DNA from: Strobilurus pachycystidiatus
Lineage: Eukaryota; Basidiomycota; Agaricomycetes; Agaricales; Physalacriaceae
Direction of reading: 5' to 3'
NCBI GenBank assembly: GCA_019915135.1
Contig: JAHLMK010000037.1
Span: 62,001 to 126,000 of the forward strand
DNA length: 64,000 nucleotides
Every line of letters begins with the position of its first letter. Positions within the stretch are counted from its first letter, which is position 1. Below, in pieces: positions 11,579-22,903 of this stretch. The notes below the pieces were generated by a model. That model worked only from the letters and a program-made list of their open reading frames with translations, made no database searches and was not told the origin of the DNA. The position numbers were made by a program, and so were the translations under genes.

Positions 11579-14100
11579 ATGATCGATAATCTCAACATCG
11601 ATCCCATCGCTCAACCATCGCCACCCCAGCAAACTCGAACCCGCCCGCCCACCACTTCGCTCCGGCGCACTACGATCTTGCATCTAGTGCTACAGCACGA
11701 TCTTGCATCTGCTGTTCGGTCTCGGTCTTGTGCCAGATCTGACATGGAGTCCGACGCGGAGTCCAACATCGAGTCCGACGCTGAGTCCAACGCTGAGTCC
11801 ACCATAGAGTCGTATAACGGGCGGCTCGGGCGCGTCTTTGCCTCCCATGGCGTCTTTGTGACCACACCCAACGCCGACTACATCCCCGCCGACCTCCTGA
11901 TTGGTGAACGGCATGTTCGCCTGCGCCGCAACTACCGATTTGGGCAGGACGACCCTCTGTTGCACCCCCAGTATTTCGATGAACGTGTACCTCACCTGTC
12001 CTGCGTGCCGCACCCCGACAAGCGGGTCGCCGCCGATAACGACGCTCTGTGGTATACCCCCGATGAGGCCAAGGACTTCGTCTGCAAACAGGACGCTTGT
12101 ATGTCACGGAATGTCGGGCGGTTGAGCCAACGCCTGCGCCTGGAGATCTCAGAGGCGACTTTCACCACCCTGTGGCGTGTCAAGTCCATGCTGGAAGATG
12201 AGCGCCAAGCTCCCGCGCGCACCGACCGAGTCTTATGCACGCTCCAGCCCCGCCTCAAGTATCTCACTCAGCGTTTGAATCTCGTCTCTTCCTTCCCCGA
12301 GGCGTTGGCGCTGTATTGTCATACGGCTCGCGTTGCTCTCGAACTGTTGGGCCGAGTCGTCTGGTTCACCGTCGTCCGCTATCGATATTATAATCTGCCT
12401 GAACCGCGTTACGGTTCCACACCCGGCGAGGGGACGGTCTCTGTTGCGAGAACGGTGGGAGCCCTCACCTTTGATTTGACAGTGGCAGAGAATCTTCACA
12501 AGGTGCGCATGATTGTACTTTGTTTCGTGAGTTGCAACTAACCATTGGAATAGTGCGGCATCCCAGTTTGGCTTGTTCGCCCTCTAGACCTCAAAGTTGG
12601 CATCACTTGCACCGAATGGCTTGACGAAACCGTCCTTCCCGCTGCCGCTCCTTGGGCAGAGGAAGATTTCTGGTGTGAGGCCGATCCTCCCTTCTCACCC
12701 ATTTTCGCCGGCGAGTCGCTCGACATCATGCGGCGTTACGCCGCCATGTACAAACACGTCTCCGAAATGATGAGCTCTTACTCGTCCATGTCCGTGTCTG
12801 TCGCCATTTCCTCATCATCCACACCATCATCGACTACACCTCCCATCCCATCGTCATCTACACCTTCATCGTCTATGTCTCGCCTCTCCTCCAGCTCCGC
12901 AAAGGTGACGACCACGGTCTCTAAGAATTTACGCACATCACCTTGTAAGCATTTTTTTTAATTAGCTATCTAGTTATCGGCTGACAGATTCTTGCAGATC
13001 CAACCTCTAGTCCACGCGGCACGAAAGAGCCATCTCGTCGCCCTAACAGAGCTCCTCCGCAACCCAACCGCGACAAGTTCGTAGACGTCTCCACGCCCTT
13101 GATGCCCGACTCCATACCTGCTTGGGCCGATGCAGCAGCTGCTGTCAGTAAAGCGGGGCTCGTCTCGCAAACTCGCAAGCCCTGGCCCGGTACAAGACAA
13201 GGTTACGCGCTACCGGACCCGAACCTTCTTGTCAGTTCGAAGGATGATGAGACCATCAGTGGGCAGCTCCGGATTCTCGTGAAGCTTTGGCGCGTGCTGA
13301 TCTATCGCATCACGGCTCTGTCGTTGGACGTCTTCAGCTCACAGCAATGGCGTTCAATCATGACGATAGAGACGCATGATGCACTACAGCCGGGTTCGAA
13401 GGCATACAACCGGCGGCAGGAGATGCAAGACCTTCTGAACAAGTGTCTCCAGGACTCCAAGAAACAGGTATTCCCTTTTGCTTGACTTTGCGTCTTTTCT
13501 CGGGCTGACCTTTCGCAGGGTGTCTGTAATTTCGTGAATATGGCCTCTGCTCCGCTCCGTTGGTATGGAGAAGCGGTCTCACTCCAGACCCCACTGTCAC
13601 CAGCGGAGACTCGACCGATTTTGTGGGAGCTTTGCGAGGTGAACTTCCGCTGGGAGATACTGTCCTTGGACTCCGTCCTCTACACATTGAAGGACCCCAG
13701 CTCCGATACCAATGAGTGGACACCACTCGATGCAGACACGCGGGCCGATCGCGAAGCCGCAATCCTCGACGCTATTCCCTATTTTGATGTAGCGCTCGTG
13801 CCGCGCAGAGTCAGTGGTGGGTGGGGAACCGAGGGATTCGCTGCGCAGGATGCGCGGCAGCGCCGTGAGTCGATGTTCGGTCTCTTTCGGGTGATGCAAG
13901 GGTGGAGGTACTCTCGGGAACATATTCCACGTACTGTCTGGGACTCCGGTGAGGCTTTACGCAGCGTGGCCATCGAACGCTCGAGCAGTGCTCTCCGGGA
14001 TGCCGAGTACAATGTTGCGTACTGGTATATAACCCTCTTTTGCGAGGTGTTCAATCGGCCGCCTGTCCTCCCTCACTGCTGCTCTCCCTCCGCTCATTAG
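11579..14100 (+). CDS. Plavaka element accessory protein 1 (788 residues, unknown function), copy 1
   Basis: Second gene of the element, divergent from the transposase. Exons 11579..12502, 12554..12944, 12998..13467 and 13519..14100 join in phase with no internal stop. The first ATG in the frame is used (MIDNLNIDPIAQPSP). Visible parts are a Ser/Asp/Glu repeat (SDAESNIESDAESNAEST), a folded-looking section with VWFTVVRYRYYNLPEPRYG and IPVWLVRPLDLKVGIT, a serine/threonine-rich stretch near residues 380-430, and a C-terminal section including WRVLIYRITALSLDVFSS and LRWYGEAVSLQTPLS. I do not recognise the family. Its presence, intact, in both copies makes it part of the element and not captured debris. 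Position 12086 reads Lys here and Glu in copy 2. Confidence 0.75.
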
Positions 14101-14435
14101 CTTGCCAGTCTTGGCCTTTGTTCATGTGACGTGCTATGAGCGCCGCCGATTTTTTTTATCTTGTGCAATTATCTCCAATATCTTGTGTATCCGCTACAGC
14201 GCCGTGCCCTCCGTGGCAATAATGCATTCCATTTCTTGCCATTATCGTCCCACTCTGTGAGTCGTGTGAATTGGCGTGGTCCGTGCACGCGTTTGATTGC
14301 AGGGTAAGTAGCGAACCCTGAGATCAAAGGATATATAAGGCTGTTTGTGTGGTGCGTCGTTCTTTACTTCTTCCCCCCACATTCCTTTTTACTTTTTCTT
14401 TCTCGTCCTCGTACCGCCTCTCTGCTCACCGTACC
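14101..14435. promoter_or_regulatory. Spacer and probable promoter of accessory gene 2
   Basis: A 335-bp gap between the two plus-strand genes of the element. It contains ATATATAAGG near 14330, which resembles a TATA box, then a pyrimidine-rich run (14368-14410) just before the ATG at 14436, typical of fungal core promoters. No other feature is seen. Confidence 0.5.
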
Positions 14436-16135
14436 ATGCCGTCTCCTGCGCCTGCTGTCTTGCACACAGGTCGTACTCGCGCCCCTACTCGCGCCCCCGC
14501 TGTCATGCACACGGGTGGTAAATCATCGTCTCCCGCCGTTGCTTCCGCTGCCCAGAAGGAGAAGAGCGCGCGCGCCGCTGCCGCTCTGAAGAAGGCGGAG
14601 AGGGCCGCGCAAGCAGAAGGCATGTAGTTTCCTTGTCATTTCTTTTATGGCTAACAGTGTTTAACAGCCATTCGGAAACGCAACGCTGCACTGCTTGCGG
14701 CGGAAGAGGAAAGTGACGATGAGCTCGCTGCCCTCGCAGGCGGGCATCAAGGTATATTTCTCTCTGTGACTTTGCTATATCCCGCTAATATGATGCAGCG
14801 CCTCCTCCTGTTGTCACTGATGCAGGCGGCGAGGACGCTGAGGACGCCGAGGCTGACAGACTGCCCGCTTCCTCCGACGTTGAGGACGACATTCCAGTCG
14901 CCTCTAGTGACCCAGTCGAGTATGATCAGTCGTCTGACGCAATCGTATGTTACATTTGCTTTACTTGCTTACAACATTCTTCTGACTCCGCTACAGACCG
15001 TTGCTTCTGACAATCCATTCGTCACACCTCGCAAGACTGCCAAACGAGGCCGCGGTCGTCGCAACCATGACAGCGACGATGAAGAGGAGCAGATGCCCAA
15101 CAAGAGCGCCAAGGTCACCGCTACCCAGATCTCTCCCGCCTCTCAACGTCTCGGTGTGCAGAGTAAGAAGCACATGGTTGTCGTCACTGCCACCCGTACT
15201 CCGTATCCGGGTCCCCTTAATCGTCTCAGTCATGCAGCGGACGTTATCAAGGAGGCCGCCACTGCTCCGGGTGCTGACCCTGAACTCCTCGCAACCTGGG
15301 AGCGCCTCCAGCAGTCCCCGAACAAATGGCAAAAGCTTCTCATTTGGGTACGTTTGCTGCTTTTCTTATGTGAGCTTGCTTCATGAATTGTTAGGTCACG
15401 TATGCTCGCGGCCAGCTCATGAATGCGATCATTCGGGTTGCGCGTGAGCAACTGTCCGCTTTGGGCATTCCGGGGTCCATGCGCCCGACTGAGATTGTTG
15501 AGGTCATTTCCTGGTTCATCAAGACTGAGGCTTATAAGTTCGGTGGCTTGGATATCCTGGTAAGGTCTAGCTATTTGGATTACCTTATAGCTAACATCCT
15601 CTCCAGAAAAGGACCTTTGATAACGATATGCCCTTTCAGGCTGGGTTTTTCGAGGCTGTGCCCCGCGCTCTGTTCATGGAGGGCCGGGGTAAGGCCAACT
15701 CTGAAATGTTCCGAACTCTCATTGAACTTCAGAAGTTGCCCACTGTCTTCATGGCCTTGACTATGACTGCTGTAAGTTTCTTTGATCACTTCACTGTCAG
15801 TCATCTAATGATGAGTCTAGATTGAACATGCTCTTGAAGAATGGCGCGATGGTACCATGCGTCGCACCGACTTCAAAGAGGATTCTTCGGTTCGCTACTT
15901 TTATCATCTAGCTGGTTTGGAGCATGTGGAGTCTCAGGCTCCCAAGTTCATTGCTTCCATTCAGTCTGCCTTATTCAAGGATATGCTGTGAGTTGTCTTC
16001 TTCAGCTCTATTGTCATTCTGATATCTTTTGCTAGCATCCATACCAACAAGACCTTCCTTCTGGAATCCCCTGTCTCTCATGCGATGGGCTCTTTGAACT
16101 TTGCTGCTTTGGAGGCATCCGTCGCTTCTGCCTAA
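14436..16135 (+). CDS. Plavaka element accessory protein 2 (DUF6532-like, 453 residues), copy 1
   Basis: Third gene of the element. Eight exons, 14436..14619, 14668..14751, 14799..14944, 14997..15347, 15395..15559, 15607..15771, 15821..15987 and 16036..16135, join in phase. The first intron needs a GC donor (GCATGT...AACAG), since no GT donor keeps the frame. The N-terminus repeats AVLHTG/AVMHTG, then comes an Ala/Lys-rich helix, an acidic region and a basic patch (KTAKRGRGRRN). The C-terminal half (VTYARGQLMNAIIRVAREQ, LPTVFMALTMTAIEHALEEW, FYHLAGLEHVESQAPKF) resembles DUF6532, a family expanded in Agaricomycetes. This is a pattern match from memory and needs a profile search. The function is unknown. 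A DNA-binding or nuclear role is suggested only by the basic patch. Confidence 0.7.
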
Positions 16136-17050
16136 TCCTCATCATCAATGTCATTCTTTTCTACATCATTAGCACTAATCATAATATTGCATTGTTCTTA
16201 ATTACCAGTAGTTAGTAAGTAGGCACTCATTGGGAATATCATCAGTTTTTTGGCATTATTATCATTGTGTGATTTTGAGGGATTCGCTGTATCTATTATG
16301 ATTATTGTGAGATTCTAAGCAATTTGGTAGTATTTGCTATTGGCATGTATAACGTCCTAAAGTTGGTTCTTCGGTGCACTGCAAGTGTTTGTAAGATGTG
16401 TTGCAAGTGCAATCGAGGTAGCTGCCAACTCCAATACAAGTAGATGACAAGCATTTGGAAGGTACAGTACACATGCAGTGAAAGCACAAGACAAGCATAA
16501 TAAAAGTGTACTCAAAGTGTTGTAGAAGCATTATGCAAGTACTTTGGGGGAGAGATACAAGCACTGCAAAGATACCGTGCAAGTATTATAGAGTTACGAT
16601 GCAAGCATAGTAAAAGCAGAGTGAAGTTGCATGAAGACAAGGTTCTTGTATACACATGCTTGAATACACATTGGCAGTGCTACACAGTTATCATGAAAGA
16701 GCTGTATAGGTACAATGAAGTCAAATGAAGACAAGGTTCTTGATAACATATGTCCCAAGATATATTGAAGGTATTTGCGGAGTACATTGAATGGTCTTCA
16801 AGTTGCCTGTGTACCACTTTGAAAGCACTCCGAAGCAGACTTGGCAGTGTTGTCAAGATGACTTAAGACAAGGTTATCTGATGCATATACTTTTATGTGC
16901 TTGTGCACTGCCAGCAGATGCTTATGTTACGCTTTTGAGTACTTTCAAGTCCATGTTTCAGATAACCTTGTCTTAAATCGCTTTTATGGCTTTTTAGCTT
17001 TCAGTGCTTGAAGATACTTTCATTTGACTGAAGTTGACTTAAGATATATA
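16136..17050. repeat. Right subterminal region of Plavaka copy 1
   Basis: AT-rich and non-coding. Variants of GCAAGTA, GCAAGCAT and ACAAGCA recur many times from 16380 to 16680, and AAGACAAGGTT occurs four times in direct or inverted orientation. A perfect 19-bp inverted repeat (TTAAGACAAGGTTATCTGA at 16863-16881 and its complement at 16958-16976) encloses 76 nt, possibly a nested miniature element. About 49 bp near 16385-16433 are absent from copy 2. Clustered subterminal repeats are expected transposase targets in CACTA-like elements. Confidence 0.6.
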
Positions 17051-17064
17051 GGCGTTTCCAGATG
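17051..17064 (-). repeat. Terminal inverted repeat, right end of copy 1
   Basis: GGCGTTTCCAGATG, the complement of CATCTGGAAACGCC. It pairs with 6892-6905. The TG at 17065-17066 is the second copy of the target duplication. Confidence 0.85.
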
Positions 17065-17221
17065 TGCGTGCCAATCTCCCTGACCATGTCGAGTGGCAAG
17101 TCTGAAGGAGTTGTCGATGCATGAGCGTAGGCACTAGCGGAGAGACGTACGTGCGTAGCCTGTCTTGCCTGTTGGCTCGCCTGATGAAGCCCTTGTTCGG
17201 TGAGTGCGACAGATACACAGC
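17065..17221 (-). pseudogene. F-box gene, 5' fragment separated by Plavaka copy 1
   Basis: Read on the minus strand towards the transposon, this stretch is open for about 50 codons and ends with an F-box start, DLPLDMVREIGT. Its next codon is completed by base 6889 on the other side of the element, so the two fragments form one F-box. No ATG lies in this frame before an in-frame TGA near 17228, except the Met inside the F-box itself. The true start is therefore either an upstream exon or not determinable. Upstream residues include ALTEQGLHQASQQARQ. Confidence 0.7.
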
Positions 17222-17817
17222 TTTTTCATGGTGGCGACAGTCGGTGCAAAGGGGGGTGACACGATAAAGTCACCTGTAGGGGTCACAGTGACTTGAAACC
17301 ACGGGAATTAGTACTAGCGAGATTTGTACACGCATGTGTGGGAATACCTTTTTGCCATTGGCCCATGCGACGGCCGCTCACTGGCATCGCCACCTCTCGC
17401 TAAGTCATGGAGGTCAGAATGGCTGTACTGCCTCGATATACGGGGTCCCGACGCGACCGTCACGACGAACATGTGGATGCAAGAGTGCCGAAACAGGTGC
17501 TGTACGAACTTCGGGAATGATGCCAGGATGATGTGAGGGCAAACACAAGCTCACAGCCGCTCGGGGAGTGCAAGACTCCAACCCGCATCTGTTGAACAAG
17601 AAACGTCCTATTGTCAGCGCTAGATCGCGGACAGGTCAGCGGGTCAAGAGGGCATTTAAGACTGCGGGCGTGGTATTCCGGAGAGATGTCGAGGGAGCCG
17701 GGCTAGTTCTATTGCCATTGGAAACGGGTATACGATGAACGTGAGCAGTCAAAGGTGTGACACAATTTAGGGATATTTCAAGTGGAATGTGATGTCTGCT
17801 TTCTTCCTGCGTCCACG
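17222..17817. other. intergenic region
   Basis: Divergent spacer between the disrupted F-box gene (minus) and the intact one (plus). Open frames here are short and unsupported. Confidence 0.45.
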
Positions 17818-19088
17818 ATGGGAAACAAGGGGTCCAAATTCATGCCTGGGGAAATGTGGGACGAATGCGTGCAGTGGCTGAGGGGGGACCAGGCCTCCCT
17901 GCGCTCATTGGCCCTTGTCTCCAAAGTACACCAGGCGGTGGCCCAGCGCCTACTGTTTAGGGAGTGCGCCTGGAGGCTCACAGGCCAGGACTTGTGCGGT
18001 AAGGCCCACTGCTGCTGCCAACGCCAACAAATGACTCAACGGTGGTTGTAGAGCTCAGCGACATCCTGGCGAAAAATCCGGCTTTGCCCACTTATATGCG
18101 GAAACTCAAAATCATCGTCCTGACGCCTGAGGGGAACCGACTTGTGCGGGCACATTTGTGCATATTGGAGTGCAACCTGGAGAAGTGCGTCAACACGTCG
18201 GCACTACACTTTGTCGGGATAGACTTCGAAAGGGGTGAGATGGCAAGGAGGGTGAAGAGGGCACGTCAGCATTGGAAGGCGGACTTTCAACATCTTTGGT
18301 TCGAAGGATGCAGGTACCGAGCGGGAGATCTAAGCCTCCTGTTCGACGGCATATCAGTCTTGAAAAGCTTCATGGCAGTGGGGGATACCTTCAGCCATGA
18401 AAAGCATGTCGAACCACCGGCTCTCAATCCATTCAAAGCCGCGGACGTGCACATCGCAGAACTCAAGGGTTCCTGCTATGAGCTCTGTGGCACGCGCCTA
18501 ATCACAGAGTGGCAACTCTTTCTGGAGAATTATGTGCTGCCATGGGCGGTAAGGTTGTCTGTCGATTGGATCCCTGAGAGTGGGCAGTTGAATGGTGCGA
18601 TCCTGCAAACATTGACCCTTCAAGTGGCCGAAACAGGTGAGCGAAGCCGGCTGTGAGTAAACGGCCCAGAAGATCTGACAGTTCGCGTTGCAGAGGAAGT
18701 CGTGGACCTAAAATGTTTGCCCTTGGTGTTGCGCCGTGTACGTTTTCTCTCGGTAACCTTGTCGACGAACGGCTGGGGTTGGCTGCAAGCAGCATTGGCG
18801 TCAGTGCGGTGTGAGAGTGCACTGGAGGGAGTGACTATCATAACCAAAGGGCGCTTGCAGGCTATGGAATCGATCAAAGCGGCAGAAACTCTCTTTGGCG
18901 GCGACCATCGCCACTACTATTCGCACCTGAAAAGGCTTGCCGTCCACACACGCGGCAGGTCAAGAGAAGAGTGGTCGGGTTTCGTTTATCATTGGGGTGA
19001 AAAAGAACGATGCACGATAGAGGTATTGGAGGACGGCGAGCCATGGTGTTGGGGATTGTCTACGAGTGGCTACGGAATGGACGTGTAA
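17818..19088 (+). CDS. F-box protein, intact (386 residues)
   Basis: A probable SCF ubiquitin-ligase adaptor. Exons 17818..17998, 18052..18636 and 18694..19088 join in phase. The start ATG gives MGNKGSKFMPGEMWDE. The F-box-like segment is PGEMWDECVQWLRGDQASLR, followed by SLALVSKVHQAVAQRLLF, the usual spacing for fungal F-box domains. The remainder alternates hydrophobic and basic residues (RKLKIIVL, LRRVRFLSVTL, LKRLAVHTRG) like the irregular LRR-type domains of this family. It ends 31 bp before the convergent JmjC-like gene's stop. Its orientation and sequence differ from the disrupted F-box gene, so the two are old paralogues at best. Confidence 0.7.
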
Positions 19089-19119
19089 AAATGACCTAAC
19101 GGGATCTCCTCGCTTGAAT

Positions 19120-22100
19120 TCAATCTTCCTCCTCTTCTTCTTGACTGAAAACAAGTGGTGGCTTGCGACGAGTGGGTGCACTCTCATCGGATGAATGCCC
19201 TGTGGAGTCATCCGATGGCTCCTCAAGACGTTCCATACGACGAAGACGCTTCCTGGATGGAAGGCGACGTCGCTCTCTCGGCCGTTTGGCTTGAGAGACA
19301 GCCTGATGGGGTGGGAGGAAGGATGCGTCGGTGCGTGGGTCAGAGTCTAGGATCGGGCTTAGAGGTCGTGTTTGTGGCTCCAGATCGCTGATACTGGCAG
19401 ACTGTGAGGGTTGGGACCGCACAGCGGAAACAGTCCCGTGAAGAGCTGGGAAAAGGGTCTGCGCCCCCCCGCGCGGGACGAGGTCGACGGGACTCATTGG
19501 ATTGCGAATGGAGAAGATAGGCATAAATGTCTCTTGCCACAATGAGCGAATGGTGTCTGCTACGGCTGGCTCCGAAAGGTGTGCACAGCTCGCCGACGGG
19601 GCTTGCACATTCCTGACGGAGGAGATGAATACCATAAGACCGGAGAGGAACGCGGTGGGAACATCGACGAAGAGGTCGCATTGGTCAGACCCTTCGAAGC
19701 AGTCGACGGAGTAGTGCTCGCGGTGAAAGATGAGAAACTGCTCAAACAATTTCGATGCCGCATGGCATTCCGCGAGGACCATGTCATGAGCACTTGGTCC
19801 GAGTAAGAGAGGGCCCGACAGGATCACTAAACCGAGGAAAACAATGTCGACCAGCCCTTGGAATTCATGATGGGACGGGTGACGATACGCGTCGGACTTG
19901 CCTAAGTGGGTGTCGGGATTGGGAGATCGAGATATATAAGTGCGATCTTACCGACGAGGGCTCCATGGCACCAGCACATGAGGAATCGAGCATAAAGGGC
20001 CCACGTGTGCGTGTAGTCTGTCTGTGTATCCAAAGCAGTCATTTGAATGAGCCCAGGCAGTGCGTCGCGGAGGACGAAACGGTTTAAGAGAGTGCCGCGG
20101 CGAACTACAGAGTTTTGGAGGTTGAGAGAGTACGTCTCGGCCCAAGCGGGAATGATACTGTGGGGATTGGTAAGGGATCGGGCTGGGCAAATGAGACTTA
20201 CACAATATCACCAGCCTTCATGTAAATCGCATTTGTGACGATATCCTTGTATTTCAGGCTGTCATTATCCCAGCAACGTAGAAAATCTGCAAAGTCATTG
20301 GCGCGAAAGGCGCGCTCGACGCAGATGACGATACATTCTCCTTGGACGACCTCGACAGTCGTTGGGAGACCGGTGTTATCGCAAGATTGGGGGTGGTCTG
20401 CCGTGGCGCTGCCGATGGCATGCCAAAACCGACCGCAGTGCATGTCCAAGGGTTGGGAATCATCGGGAAGAAGAGGTTCCGTCGCACTAAGGACATAGGG
20501 TATATGGTCGAGGTGACTGAGAGAACTGCTCAACGGTTGTTTCGTATGTTACAGGGGAGGAACGCACTTTATGGACGAGGGCAAGAACTCGACGTCCCGC
20601 CCTTCGTGCGGTATGTCATTGAGGGAGACAACGTCCCCACGGTCGCCGAGGGTGAACTCGGCGAGAAGTTGAAGAACACTGAGACGTCTGTCATGTCCTG
20701 GCATTGACAAATGTGGAAAGTCCCGAAAAAGCGGATCTGTGTGAAAGGGTTGAACGCTTGACGGGGAAACAGAAAAATTGACGCTGACAAGTGGCATCGA
20801 ACGGTTGTTGGATATCAAGAACGGAATTGAAAAGGGACGGAGAGATGGAGGGTGAGGATGGCCGTTGAATGGACGACACATGCACAAAGTGTCTGGAAGG
20901 GTAGCTGTATTGCTTGAGGGTAGACTGCTGCTCCCACTGGGAGAGGGAGAAACGTTTGACGATTAGACCGTCATGTTCCAGTGGCAGTAGGTCGGCGCCG
21001 TGTAGAGGCTTGGATACGTGGGCGGTGAACAGCTTGCTGAGCCGGAAGGTGCACAGGTCCAACTGGAGGGGTAGTTTGGTCACGTGGTCGAGAAAGAGGG
21101 ATGACACTGACGAGATGCTGTAGTGGCTTCACTGTCACCTGCACCCAGCCGTTGGAGCGGGAATCATAAACTTTGAATGCGATCGGTACCGCGCGCTGGG
21201 GTGATAATGAGAGGTAAACGATGTTCAAGATTGGGCAACCTACATCAGTGCGTTCGCCGCTTCTGTCACCAACAATAGACTGTGAAGCAGGCGTCGTCGT
21301 GGCCTTGAGGGTATTGGCCAACAGCATTGCAATATGGGCGTCGGTAGATTCCAAGACCTGTTGGCGAATGGCCGCTCGTACTGGGGTGGCGGCGTGGCGA
21401 AGGTCATCTGGCGGTGGCGGAGTTTCGTCGTCCACAACGGAGGGGGAAATGGGACCCTCTTTCGTCCGCGGCTGTCTCTCTTGACGATCCGAAGTGCGCT
21501 TGCGACGGGTTTTTTTGTTGGGCGGTTCCGCCTGACCTTCCTCGCCTCCATTGCTGTTCACAGATGGCTGGCGGAGTTGCCTGGGTCCGTTGACAGGGAG
21601 GGGTGCAGCTGTGACAACCTCATCGAGCATGGTCCTGTACCAGGCGGATTGATCTATATTGCATGGGAGAGAGAGGATCTTTTTGACCTCATCGGCAAGC
21701 GTGAGGAGGGAGTTTACGACGGAGACACCTCCTTGAATGATGCGAAAAAGGCATTCCACGGCGGCTTTCTCCAGCGCAAGGAGCGTCGGGGGGAGCGGTC
21801 CCCTCTTGAAGAGGTAACGGTTGGCCAACTGTACACAGTTAACGGGTAAGACAGGCGTCTGAAATGGGGACGCACGTGGAGAAGGCCTATGAGGCTGGGT
21901 TTCGACGCGCTGGGGGGCGCTTCGCAAAACAAGAAGATGGGTGATATGGCCAAGAAGAGGTAGAAATCGGGGTGCGCGAAATCATATTCTGATTGGTTCT
22001 CGACCAAGGCATAAGAAACCGTGGAATGGTACGTCTGTTCGGATAGCCTGTTGCGTGTGAGGTGGGACGGCCGGAAGCAGTCGAAAGTGCTCACGATTGG

Positions 22101-22903
22101 ATGGTCTTGAGGAGAGGCCTCTCTGAAAACTATCAGGCGCGTTGAGTATGGAGAGGTCGCGTTGTGTGCTTCCTATGCGTACCACAGTTGTTCTGAGATT
22201 GTCGGCAAAGTGGCTGGCACGAAGAATCCAGAGGCCGGAATTGACATTGCTGAGGCCGAGGGCGTACCCTTCAGATATGGCTTGGGAGCCAGGATCATCA
22301 CCTTGCGAAACATGTGGAGCAGCGGAGCGGGCCGCGGCCAGGAGGGATGCTTCAGAGGAAAGGAAAGACTTCGCGCCCTTGGAAAGGTTCTCGAGGGTAG
22401 ATAGAAGAAGGTTAGCCACATTCATGGTGCTTTGGTGGAGGGCAGGGTCAATGGCATCCACGCGCACATTGGGAGGGAGGTCGAAGAGGTACAAGTCAAC
22501 GAGGCGCAACGCGTGGAGCCGGTAGAGGAATCCCTTCATGTCCATGGAAAGCTCGTGCTTGGCAAGGGTCGAAAGTTGGTCGAGCCTTTGGTTATAAAAG
22601 TAGCCGTCCACTTGGACGAGTTGCCGGTGACGGGAGAGCAGTTGTACGCCGTCGAGTACGGTTTTCTTGGCAGCCTAAAGGCGGACCGGATTATCGAGCC
22701 GAATAAAGTCACGGAAGAGGGGAACTGACGTTGCGGAAGGCCTGCTTGGAAGCTGGGGCCCTTTCACGATCCCAAGGGTAGGTTTCCCCTTGTTCGGGGA
22801 GGTGGTGCCAAAATATGCTCCGAATGAAAGGGGTGGCAACAAAGTCGAATGTGGTTTCGAGGTAATCACAGAGGCTGTCTTGCGAGAAAGGTTGCTGCGA
22901 CAT
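19120..22903 (-). CDS. JmjC/cupin-like protein 1, iron ligands lost
   Basis: One of three related large proteins in the window. Start ATG at 22903 (MSQQPFSQDSLCDYLE); stop at 19120. Clear exons include 22903..22730 and one starting at 22674 (AAKKTVLDGVQLLSRHRQL). Boundaries around 22210-21840 are uncertain. Blocks in order: a helical N-terminal region (to LRTTV), a short hydrophobic block (DFYLFLAISPIFLF), a helix (LALEKAAVECLFRII), a disordered basic region, a conserved pre-module (PGHDRRLSVLQLLAEFTLGD), then the cupin. The cupin reads CDNTGLPTTVEVVQG, MKAGDIV, IPAWAETYSLNLQ. The first iron His is Ser (codon 20384-20386), although Asp remains at 20378-20380. The distal His is Thr (20133-20135). 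The C-terminus is basic (RERRRLPSRKRLRR), then acidic. The protein is probably catalytically dead. Its role is unknown, perhaps in the nucleus. Confidence 0.65.

Larger units (their letters stand above)
6892..17064. mobile_element. Plavaka-type (CACTA-like) DNA transposon, copy 1, 10,173 bp
   Basis: A complete element with terminal inverted repeats CATCAGGAAACGCC (6892-6905) and GGCGTTTCCAGATG (17051-17064), one mismatch. TG flanks both ends (6890-6891, 17065-17066). The ends were fixed by comparing copy 2 (39831-49953, inverted) and by rejoining the host reading frame. It carries three genes: a transposase on the minus strand (7223-10693) and, divergently, two plus-strand genes (11579-14100 and 14436-16135). 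AT-rich subterminal regions hold short repeats. The two copies differ at 9001, 12086 and about 14662, in a poly(T) near 12952, and by 49 bp present only here (about 16385-16433). I did not align every non-coding base, so further differences are possible. Confidence 0.93.

Noticed and set aside
6882..17072. An 8-bp target duplication for Plavaka copy 1 (ATGTGCAT on the left, ATGTGCGT on the right).
   Set aside because: It needs a mismatch, has no counterpart in copy 2, and breaks the F-box frame. The 2-bp TG duplication fits both copies and restores both host frames.
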